A stretch of 13,896 nt of DNA from an uncultured Micrococcales bacterium (GTDB lineage Bacteria; Actinomycetota; Actinomycetes; Actinomycetales; Microbacteriaceae), in assembly GCA_903853515.1 (NCBI GenBank), contig CAINTU010000030.1:1-13896 (forward strand). Reading direction: 5' to 3'. The position numbers and the translations under genes were made by a program. This document shows positions 1 to 5,354 of this stretch, one piece after another. Each line of letters starts with the position of its first letter. Positions within the stretch are counted from its first letter, which is position 1. Below the pieces are notes generated by a model. The model was not told the DNA's origin. It worked only from the letters and a program-made list of their open reading frames with translations, and ran no database searches.

Positions 1-270
1 ATGCGTGCGACCGCCGATTTTGCCTTTGACGGCTTCGCGGTCGCTGCGCTCGTGAGTTGCGCGCGGCAACATCGCATATTCAGCGGTGACCCAACCCTCG
101 CCCTGCCCCGCTTTGAAGCGCGGCACGCCAGATGTGAATGATGCGATGCAGAGCACTTTGGTCTGGCCGAACGAAATCAGGGCGCTGCCTTCAGCGTGCG
201 CGTTATATCCGCGTTCGATAGTGATTGGGCGAAGCGCTTCTGGGGCACGACCATCTTTGCGTGTGGACAT
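1..270 (-). CDS. rph: Ribonuclease PH, N-terminal 90 residues (gene runs off the left edge)
   Basis: RNase PH is a phosphorolytic 3'-to-5' exoribonuclease that trims tRNA 3' ends. Translating the minus strand from the ATG at 270 gives 90 codons that stay open to base 1. The product starts MSTRKDGRAPEALRPITIE and contains HAEGSALISFGQTKVLC, then GWVTAEYAMLPRATHERSDR and ends in KGKIGGRTH, the standard order of N-terminal RNase PH motifs including the conserved RATH/RSDRE arginines of the phosphate-binding region. The family is usually about 240-260 residues, so roughly two thirds is missing beyond the edge. The start lies only 3 bases after the murI stop, so the two genes are very likely one transcript; no strong Shine-Dalgarno is visible. 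Family assignment is firm. Confidence 0.93.
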   Translation of the reverse strand, partial: MSTRKDGRAPEALRPITIERGYNAHAEGSALISFGQTKVLCIASFTSGVPRFKAGQGEGWVTAEYAMLPRATHERSDREAVKGKIGGRTH

Positions 271-273
271 TTA

Positions 274-1077
274 TTAGCCAATCTTTTCAACATGTTCGAC
301 TTCTGGACCAAGAAAGCGCCTTGCTAACTTGCCAAAACTTTGGGCATCGCCGGTTGCCTGAAACCGCAATGTTGGCTCATCCTGCGAGGTGCGCAACAAA
401 TCGTGTGCAACTAGAGTGCGATAAACGTCTTTAGCGGTTTCTTCGGCACTCGACACCAGCGTGACGTTCTCACCCATCACATAAGAAAGTGCGCCGGTCA
501 AAAGTGGATAATGCGTGCAACCGAGAACGAGAGTGTCGACTTTAGCGGCCTTAAGCGGCGCGAGGTAACTCTCGGCCAATTCGATTATCTTTGGCCCGGT
601 GGTGATGCCGCGCTCAATGTAATCGACAAATTCTGGGCAGGCAACACTGGTGATTTTCAAGTCGACGGCCGCAGCAAAAGCGTCGTCATAAGCTGCGCTG
701 TTGACTGTTGCAAGAGTGCCAATCACACCAACTTGGTGGTTGCGTGTCGCCGCTACTGCCCGGCGCACTGCTGGTGCAATGACTTCGACAACAGGGATTC
801 CGCGGGCTTCGGTGTAGCGCTCACGGGCATCACGAAGCACCGCTGCCGAAGCTGAGTTGCAGGCGATGACCAGCATTTTGACGCCTTCATCGACAAGGCG
901 ATCCATGACCCCGAGAGCTAACTCTCGAACTTCGCTCAGCGACTTTGGGCCATAGGGGCTGTTGGCTGTGTCGCCAACATAAAGAATTGATTCGTTTGGC
1001 AGCTGGTCGATGATTGCGCGGGCAACAGTTAAACCGCCGACGCCAGAGTCGAAGATGCCAATCGGTGCGTCGTTCAC
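274..1077 (-). CDS. murI: Glutamate racemase
   Basis: Converts L-glutamate to D-glutamate for peptidoglycan precursors, in the cytoplasm and without cofactor. At 267 residues it is the usual length. It opens with GIFDSGVGGLTV (Asp10/Ser11), then YVGDTANSPYGPKS. The two catalytic cysteines are visible: Cys73 in IACNSASAAVL and Cys187 in LGCTHYPLL. The first motif reads N-S-A where most family members have N-T-A, a conservative change next to the catalytic Cys. The start is GTG at 1077. There is no Shine-Dalgarno, but a TAGACT hexamer lies 7 bases upstream, suggesting a leaderless mRNA. It is followed after 3 bases by rph; murI and rph also lie close together in mycobacteria (known), which supports the call. 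Confidence 0.96.
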   Translation of the reverse strand: MNDAPIGIFDSGVGGLTVARAIIDQLPNESILYVGDTANSPYGPKSLSEVRELALGVMDRLVDEGVKMLVIACNSASAAVLRDARERYTEARGIPVVEVIAPAVRRAVAATRNHQVGVIGTLATVNSAAYDDAFAAAVDLKITSVACPEFVDYIERGITTGPKIIELAESYLAPLKAAKVDTLVLGCTHYPLLTGALSYVMGENVTLVSSAEETAKDVYRTLVAHDLLRTSQDEPTLRFQATGDAQSFGKLARRFLGPEVEHVEKIG

Positions 1078-1084
1078 AATCCCA

Positions 1085-1090
1085 AGTCTA
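1085..1090 (-). promoter_or_regulatory. Candidate -10 element for a leaderless murI-rph mRNA
   Basis: On the minus strand TAGACT fits the actinobacterial -10 pattern TANNNT and is separated from the murI GTG by exactly 7 bases (TGGGATT). A transcript starting at the usual distance would begin at or next to the GTG, so the mRNA would have no 5' leader. This agrees with the absence of a Shine-Dalgarno. No convincing -35 is seen, which is common at such promoters. It is an inference from spacing. Confidence 0.4.
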
Positions 1091-1103
1091 GCGATTGGCT
1101 GTT

Positions 1104-1472
1104 TTAGCTGCCGGCTCCACTGCCGCCAGCATCGCCACCCGAGCCGCTGCCTCCAGAGCCTGAGTCGCTGCCTCCAGAGCCTGAGCCAGAATCTGAGCCC
1201 TCGCCCGACTTGATGGCGTCAAGAATCTCTTTGCAGGTGGGGCAAACAGGGAACTTCTCTGGGTCTCTTGATGGCACCCAAACCTTGCCGCAGAGCGCGA
1301 CAACTGCGTTGCCCATTACTGCCGATTCAACAATTTTGTCTTTGCGAACATAATGTGAATAGCGTTCGTGATCGCCAGGTTCAACAACCTGAGGCAGTTG
1401 CTTTTCGAGAACGTCAATGCCGCCGACCGTGTCTGGCGACGATGGACCTGTGGGCTCTAATGTGTCTGACAT
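1104..1472 (-). CDS. DUF3039 family protein with a Gly/Ser-rich tail
   Basis: Small cytoplasmic protein of unknown function, 122 residues. The core (about residues 34-84) contains GDHERYSHYVRKDKI, ESAVMGNAVVALCGKVWVP and FPVCPTCKEI, the signature of the actinobacterial DUF3039 family. Cys61, Cys77 and Cys80, with His35/His40 as possible further ligands, look like a small metal (probably zinc) site; that is inference. From about residue 91 to the end the protein is almost only Gly, Ser, Asp and Ala, encoded partly by a 21-bp repeat, and is presumably disordered. The ATG at 1472 follows the malic enzyme stop by 10 bases. It has no Shine-Dalgarno, but a TAATCT lies 7 bases upstream. The family call is strong; the function is unknown. 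Confidence 0.9.
   Translation of the reverse strand: MSDTLEPTGPSSPDTVGGIDVLEKQLPQVVEPGDHERYSHYVRKDKIVESAVMGNAVVALCGKVWVPSRDPEKFPVCPTCKEILDAIKSGEGSDSGSGSGGSDSGSGGSGSGGDAGGSGAGS
1145..1185. repeat. 21-bp tandem duplication inside the DUF3039 Gly/Ser tail
   Basis: A 20-base segment beginning cgctgcctcc at 1145 is repeated without change at 1166, giving a 21-bp period. The period is a multiple of three, so the frame is kept and the tail gains an extra seven-residue Gly/Ser/Asp block. This probably arose by replication slippage, and the tail length is expected to vary between strains. Confidence 0.85.
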
Positions 1473-1479
1473 CGAATCT

Positions 1480-1485
1480 AGATTA
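1480..1485 (-). promoter_or_regulatory. Candidate -10 element for a leaderless DUF3039 mRNA
   Basis: Minus-strand TAATCT matches TANNNT and sits 7 bases (AGATTCG) ahead of the DUF3039 ATG at 1472. It overlaps the TAA stop of the upstream malic enzyme gene. The start codon has no Shine-Dalgarno, so a leaderless transcript is plausible in addition to read-through from the malic enzyme. No clear -35 is visible. Confidence 0.4.
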
Positions 1486-2889
1486 ACCCTTTTTGAGTTG
1501 CTTGCTGGCTTCGTTGCGAACAGCGGCGGCTACTGACTTTGTAACATTCGGGTTGAAAACACTCGGCACGATATAACTCGAATTGAGCTCATCTGCGCTG
1601 ACACAACCGGCAAGAGCCGTGGCCGCTGCTAGCAGCATCTCTTCTGTGATGTCGTGGGCCTGCGAATCAAGCAGGCCTCTGAAGAAGCCAGGAAAAGCAA
1701 GCACGTTATTAATCTGGTTCGCAAAATCGCTTCGACCAGTTGCCACGACAGCCGCAAATTTTGCTGCCACAGCAGGATCGATTTCTGGCACTGGGTTGGC
1801 TAACGCAAAAACAATCGAGCCAGCTGCCATTTTTTCGATGTCGCTGCCTTCAAGCAGATTGCCGGCCGAGACGCCAATAAACACATCAGCACCTACGATG
1901 GCTTCTTTTAGCGTGCCGCTGGCTTTTGCTGGGTTCGTGTGTTTGGCAACCCACTCAAGCGAAGTGCCCGCTTCGATACCAGGTCGGCCATCAAAAATAA
2001 TGCCGTGCTGGTCAACGATTGTGGCGTGCTTTAGCCCCGCGGCAAAGAGCAGCTTTAGAACCGCTGTGCCGGCTGCCCCTGCACCACTCATCACAAGTTT
2101 GACGTCACCAATGTTTTTGCCAACAACCTTGAGCGCATTGCGCAAAGCGGCCACACACACGATGGCTGTGCCGTGTTGGTCGTCATGAAACACTGGGATG
2201 TCTAGCTCGGCACGAAGCCGCTCTTCGATTTCGAAGCATCGTGGTGCCGAGATATCTTCGAGGTTGATGCCGGCGAACACAGGTGCAATCGCTTTGACCG
2301 TGCGAACAATCTCGTCAGTGTCTTGGGTGTCGAGGCAGATCGGAAAAGCATCGATATCGGCAAAACGCTTAAACAGTGCCGCCTTGCCCTCCATCACCGG
2401 CAGAGCTGCAAGCGGGCCGATGTTGCCAAGCCCAAGCACTGCGCTGCCGTCTGTGACAACTGCCACGGTGTTGCGCTTGATGGTTAGATTGCGCGCGTTT
2501 GCAGGGTCTTCGACAATCGCCTCACAAATGCGAGCAACACCGGGGGTGTAAATCAGCGAAAGATCATCGCGGTTTCGAATCGGCAGTTTTGATTCGATGG
2601 TTAGTTTGCCACCCAGGTGGGCCAAAAATGTTCTGTCACTGACCTTGCCCACAACAACGCCTGGCACAGAGCGCAGCTTTGTTTCGATCTCTTTTGCATG
2701 CGAATCATTTGTGCAAGCACAGGTCAGATCGATACGAATTCGTTCAGCGTCAGAGTGGCTAACGTCGATGGCGGTCACCAGACCACCGGCTTGTTCGACT
2801 ATCGCGGTCAGCTCACTAACAGCGGTCGGCTTAGCGGGTACCTCTAAGCGAATCGTGATTGAGTACTGAACTGACGGCGCCATTGACAT
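1483..2889 (-). CDS. ACT-domain malic enzyme (malate dehydrogenase, oxaloacetate-decarboxylating)
   Basis: Oxidatively decarboxylates malate to pyruvate, linking the TCA cycle to pyruvate and NAD(P)H supply in the cytoplasm. At 468 residues it belongs to the short bacterial type. An N-terminal ACT-like domain (about 8-80, ending in RSVPGVVVGKVSDRT) suggests allosteric control by a small ligand, not identifiable here. The malic domain shows Tyr114 in SLIYTPGVA, Lys169 in PVMEGKAALF, metal ligands in NLEDI (Glu211/Asp212) and FHDDQHGTA (Asp236). The NAD(P) domain has the loop SGAGAAG (268-274) and ANPVPEI. Cofactor preference cannot be read from sequence, so I give no symbol. Two ATGs compete, at 2889 and 2883. 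A TATAAA lies 7 bases before the second, so the protein may be two residues shorter. It follows htrA by 54 bases. Confidence 0.94.
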   Translation of the reverse strand: MSMAPSVQYSITIRLEVPAKPTAVSELTAIVEQAGGLVTAIDVSHSDAERIRIDLTCACTNDSHAKEIETKLRSVPGVVVGKVSDRTFLAHLGGKLTIESKLPIRNRDDLSLIYTPGVARICEAIVEDPANARNLTIKRNTVAVVTDGSAVLGLGNIGPLAALPVMEGKAALFKRFADIDAFPICLDTQDTDEIVRTVKAIAPVFAGINLEDISAPRCFEIEERLRAELDIPVFHDDQHGTAIVCVAALRNALKVVGKNIGDVKLVMSGAGAAGTAVLKLLFAAGLKHATIVDQHGIIFDGRPGIEAGTSLEWVAKHTNPAKASGTLKEAIVGADVFIGVSAGNLLEGSDIEKMAAGSIVFALANPVPEIDPAVAAKFAAVVATGRSDFANQINNVLAFPGFFRGLLDSQAHDITEEMLLAAATALAGCVSADELNSSYIVPSVFNPNVTKSVAAAVRNEASKQLKKG

Positions 2890-2943
2890 GTTTATAGTCT
2901 GCCACTGCTGTGGCGCTTATCGATAGCCTCGGCCAGCGCTTAG

Positions 2944-4164
2944 CTATTTAGCGGCTTGAAGGGTTGCGATGAGGGTAAGTGTCTTAGTGCCACGAATCAC
3001 GGTCAGCGTGACTTTGTCACCCGGTGAATGCGCCCTGATTGCGGCAGTCAACTGGGATGAGTTCTCGATCGCCTGTGAATCGACGGCTTTGACAATATCT
3101 TTCGCCTTAAGCCCAGCCTGATCTGCGGCTGCGCCAGGGGTAACACTGACCACCACTGCCCCAACGCTAAAGCTGCCGGCAGCCGCTGAATTCGGCTGAT
3201 CTTTAATCATCGCGCCAAGTAATCCATGGCTTGCTTTGCCGGTTTTGATGATCTGGTTGGTGATTCGTTTGACTGCATTTGAAGGAATCGCGAAGCCCAC
3301 ACCGATGCTGCCCGATTGACCAGAAGAACTTGAACCGCTGGTTGCGATGGCAACGTTGATTCCGATGAGCTGACCTTTGTCGTTCACTAGTGCGCCGCCA
3401 GAGTTGCCAGGGTTAATGGCAGCGTCGGTTTGAATCACATCGAGGTTGATGTCGGTCGAAGCATTGGTATTGTTGCCCCAAAGTTGACTGCTGCCGCCCT
3501 GCGGAACTGCCGAGCTTGGAACTTGAATTGTGCGGTGCAACGACGAGATGATGCCGGCGGTAACCGTGGCGTCATAGCCAAGCGGAGCCCCGATTGCGAC
3601 AACAGGAGCACCCACATTAAGCGAGCTCGAGTCAGCAAAATCGATTGGCAAGAAAGAGTTGCCTGAAATCTTGATCACGGCGAGGTCATTGGTTGGATCG
3701 GTGCCAATCACTCTGGCGGCATAAATGTGATCGTCAGAGGTTTTGACTTCGATTTGAACGGCGCTGGTTTCACCATCGAGAGTCACCACGTGATTATTTG
3801 TTGCGATGTAACCGGTCTTGGTCAAAAAGACTCCGCTGCCGGTGCCGGCAGAAGAACCCGAATCAGCAGAAACCGAGATTGTCACTACCGAAGGCGCACT
3901 AGTTGCGGCTACCCCGGTTACCCAATCGACGCTTTGAGTATTGTTGATCAAAATTTGGCGAGTTGCCTGTGGCACAAAATTAGGCCCATCGACGATCACA
4001 ACGCCGCCGACTAGGGCACCAAAAACTGCGCCAACAAGGGCTGGTATCAAAACAGGCGATCTGAGCAGGTTCGTTTTCTTGGCCGCAGAGGCTTGAGGGG
4101 CACTTGGCTGAGCCTGGCTTTCGAAAATGAATTGACGGTTGAAGTGCGACTTGTCGTCTGACAT
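2944..4164 (-). CDS. HtrA/DegP-like trypsin-type serine protease with one PDZ domain, membrane-anchored
   Basis: Quality-control protease expected on the outer face of the cytoplasmic membrane. The start is placed at ATG 4164 because AGGA (in GTGAGGATTCAA) sits 5 bases upstream; an upstream in-frame start at 4206 would add 14 residues but lacks such a site. This gives 406 residues: a cytoplasmic stretch (1-36), one membrane segment (about 37-58, SPVLIPALVGAVFGALVGG), a trypsin-like domain with the triad His125 (IATNNHVV), Asp160 (TNDLAVIKI) and Ser255 (NPGNSGGALV), and a C-terminal PDZ domain (about 313-400, HGLLGAMI ... AADQAGLKAKDIVKAV). All catalytic residues are present. A dyad upstream (4192-4222) may control it. 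The family is the actinobacterial PepD/HtrA type; which paralogue cannot be decided. Confidence 0.95.
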   Translation of the reverse strand: MSDDKSHFNRQFIFESQAQPSAPQASAAKKTNLLRSPVLIPALVGAVFGALVGGVVIVDGPNFVPQATRQILINNTQSVDWVTGVAATSAPSVVTISVSADSGSSAGTGSGVFLTKTGYIATNNHVVTLDGETSAVQIEVKTSDDHIYAARVIGTDPTNDLAVIKISGNSFLPIDFADSSSLNVGAPVVAIGAPLGYDATVTAGIISSLHRTIQVPSSAVPQGGSSQLWGNNTNASTDINLDVIQTDAAINPGNSGGALVNDKGQLIGINVAIATSGSSSSGQSGSIGVGFAIPSNAVKRITNQIIKTGKASHGLLGAMIKDQPNSAAAGSFSVGAVVVSVTPGAAADQAGLKAKDIVKAVDSQAIENSSQLTAAIRAHSPGDKVTLTVIRGTKTLTLIATLQAAK

Positions 4165-4169
4165 TTGAA

Positions 4170-4174
4170 TCCTC
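4170..4174 (-). promoter_or_regulatory. Shine-Dalgarno that fixes the htrA start
   Basis: Minus-strand GAGGA lies 5 bases upstream of the ATG at 4164. It is the clearest ribosome binding site in the left block and argues against the longer in-frame start at 4206. Confidence 0.75.
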
Positions 4175-4191
4175 ACAAACACATAGGTAAA

Positions 4192-4222
4192 GCTGATGTT
4201 GCTCAAAATCTAAGACATCAGC
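4192..4222. promoter_or_regulatory. 31-bp inverted repeat upstream of htrA, possible operator
   Basis: GCTGATGT (4192-4199) and ACATCAGC (4215-4222) form a perfect 8-bp inverted repeat with a 15-base spacer. The near arm ends 27 bases from the htrA ATG. On the minus strand the spacer holds TAGATT (4207-4212), a fit to the -10 pattern TANNNT, so a protein bound to the dyad could cover the promoter. A 5' leader of about 35-40 bases with the Shine-Dalgarno would result. Whether it is a protein site or an RNA hairpin cannot be told from sequence. Confidence 0.4.
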
Positions 4223-4273
4223 CTGTTTAGTTTATGAAAGTCGCCTGAGAGTTCGCTCAAAACTATGGTTCGA

Positions 4274-5077
4274 CTAGTTTTTGCAGCCAAATTCGGTTAG
4301 AGCCTTATCGCAGTCTCTTGCCACCAGCACGGGTCGTCGATGGTGACCTGGTGTGGGCGGCGCAGTTGGCGTCAAACTTGTGACGCCGCTAAAACTGAGT
4401 GGCTCAGCACTTTTTTTGATCAAACCAGGCACACTGTGCCATGCAGGGCTGCCAACAATCTGAAAACTTGCAGCAAAACTAGCCTCAAGTTTGGCAATGT
4501 GTGCGCCGACTCTGGTCATCACAAAACTCGGCGACTGCGCCGAACTCAGAGTTTTTGCGCCACCCGCAAAATCAAACTGCCAGCTGGTAGCGGCCAAAGC
4601 AAAGTGCGCCTTCACGGGTAAGCCTAAAAGCGTGGCTCGAAGCAAAAGCGCCCTGGCGGTGCTTGAAAAACTAACCTTTTGACCGACAGCAGTAAAAGGC
4701 GCTGATACAAAACTTCGCACCGATGCAGGCGCAAACTTTGCCATCGCGGTTGAAAGTTTTGGTGAAGCCGCTGAGCCCAAATTAATCACAGCAACCGGTT
4801 GCGAAGGTGGGTAAAGACTGAAACAGCCAATGTGATCGCTCAAGAGCAAACTGGTCAGATCAGGCGAACGACCCCCAGGATAATTCAGGCACTGCGGTCG
4901 ATCTATTGCGCCGCCGAGAACTAAAACGATTTTGCCGCCAGAAGAAAATACCTCTGCTTTGCTCGCACAAACATTTAGCGCGCTTGAGGTATTGAAAGCC
5001 CCAATCGTTGTCTCGAGCACACCGAAATCCTTGGGGCAGTTCAGCCCGGCGATTAGGGCGAAAGCCACAGTGAACAT
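4274..5077 (-). CDS. Secreted protein with a degenerate PKD-like domain, function unknown
   Basis: 267 residues starting with a short hydrophobic segment (MFTVAFALIAGLN), probably an export signal; the following Cys14 is not in a good lipobox (LNC). The middle and end follow a pattern I know from secreted actinobacterial PKD-like proteins: VGQKVSFSS, then ATLLGLPVKAHF, then SWQFDFAGG (166-173) in place of the usual W-x-Y/F-G-D-G turn, then WHSVPG, and finally LVARDC (251-256) with a closing GC (264-265). Six cysteines (14, 37, 63, 85, 256, 265) suggest disulfides outside the cell. In related organisms such proteins are often near Flp/Tad pilus genes; none are seen here. The start lacks a Shine-Dalgarno; a loose TTGTGA-18-TCTAAT pair lies just upstream. 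That it is a real gene is likely; the fold is an inference. Confidence 0.7.
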   Translation of the reverse strand: MFTVAFALIAGLNCPKDFGVLETTIGAFNTSSALNVCASKAEVFSSGGKIVLVLGGAIDRPQCLNYPGGRSPDLTSLLLSDHIGCFSLYPPSQPVAVINLGSAASPKLSTAMAKFAPASVRSFVSAPFTAVGQKVSFSSTARALLLRATLLGLPVKAHFALAATSWQFDFAGGAKTLSSAQSPSFVMTRVGAHIAKLEASFAASFQIVGSPAWHSVPGLIKKSAEPLSFSGVTSLTPTAPPTPGHHRRPVLVARDCDKALTEFGCKN

Positions 5078-5136
5078 ACATCGATTAGACCAAGCAATTG
5101 CGGCCGCTCACAAAAGTTATGCACATGGGGGTGGCC

Positions 5137-5187
5137 GCTGAGTTAAAACAAAAGCTGAGTTAAAACAAAAGCTGAGTTAAAACAAAA
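5137..5187. repeat. Three perfect 17-bp tandem repeats joined to the tRNA terminator
   Basis: The unit gctgagttaaaacaaaa occurs three times in a row without a mismatch (5137-5153, 5154-5170, 5171-5187). The last copy overlaps the first bases of the terminator stem. Read on the minus strand, each copy supplies a TTTTGTTTT tract, so the array extends the T-rich tail of the terminator threefold. It is non-coding and lies between the tRNA and the secreted-protein gene. Confidence 0.97.
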
Positions 5188-5217
5188 GATGGTCCGGCAA
5201 AAACCAGACCATCTTTT
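5184..5217 (-). terminator. Rho-independent terminator of the tRNA-fMet transcript
   Basis: An 11-bp perfect stem (AAAAGATGGTC at 5184-5194 against GACCATCTTTT at 5207-5217) encloses a 12-base loop. On the minus strand it comes 22 bases after the tRNA 3' end and is followed by TTTTGTTTT, a typical intrinsic terminator tail. With T's also on the other side it may act in both directions, but no plus-strand gene ends here. Confidence 0.88.
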
Positions 5218-5239
5218 TGTTTGCAATTTCTTGCAATAG

Positions 5240-5313
5240 TTGCGGAGGCAGGATTTGAACCTACGACCTCCGGGTTATGAGCCCGGCGAGCTACCGAACT
5301 GCTCCACCCCGCG
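5240..5313 (-). tRNA. Initiator tRNA-fMet (CAT)
   Basis: The 74-base minus-strand sequence folds as a full cloverleaf. The acceptor stem is CGCGGGG against CTCCGCA, with the C1-A72 mismatch that marks bacterial initiator tRNAs and one G-U pair. The D arm contains AGCAGTTCGGTAGCT. The anticodon arm is CCGGG-CTCATAA-CCCGG with anticodon CAT and the three consecutive G-C pairs of initiators. The T arm is GTAGG-TTCAAAT-CCTGC. The discriminator is A73. The 3' CCA is not encoded (CTATT follows), so it must be added by the nucleotidyltransferase. The gene lies 30 bases after the UPF0182 stop and ends in a strong terminator. Confidence 0.97.
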
Positions 5314-5324
5314 GCGAAGTCATA

Positions 5325-5354
5325 ACTCTATCACTTTTGCGTGCTAGTTGCCAG
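5325..5354 (-). promoter_or_regulatory. Possible promoter for tRNA-fMet
   Basis: On the minus strand, TAGAGT (5325-5330) fits the -10 pattern. CTGGCA (5349-5354), inside the end of the UPF0182 gene, matches four of six -35 consensus bases, with an 18-base spacer. The -10 ends 11 bases before the mature tRNA. The same TAGAGTTAT string occurs ahead of the ylbL-like gene. The tRNA may also be read from the upstream operon. Confidence 0.35.

Noticed and set aside
1583..2188. Long plus-strand open frame opposite the malic enzyme (201 codons)
   Set aside because: It is antisense to a gene with complete malic enzyme motifs, and its Ser/Ala-rich product has no recognisable features. It is a shadow frame.
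2897..2940. Hairpins between htrA and the malic enzyme (GCCAC-TGCT-GTGGC and GCGCT...AGCGC)
   Set aside because: Stems of 5 bp without a T run; not enough for a terminator or operator call.
4165..4206. Longer N-terminus for the HtrA protease
   Set aside because: The internal ATG at 4164 has a clear GAGGA 5 bases upstream, while the 4206 start has none, and the extra 14 residues are unlike the family's N-terminus.
4259..4281. Weak hairpin AAAACTA...TAGTTTT at the end of the secreted-protein gene, possible terminator
   Set aside because: The stem is only 7 bp, almost all A/T, includes the stop codon, and the T run is inside the stem and followed by GAGCG. It is too weak to call.
5137..5187. 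Short direct repeats considered as a CRISPR or attachment site
   Set aside because: The 17-bp copies are contiguous with no spacers, and there is no integrase or second copy of the tRNA 3' end in the window; this is a simple tandem repeat.
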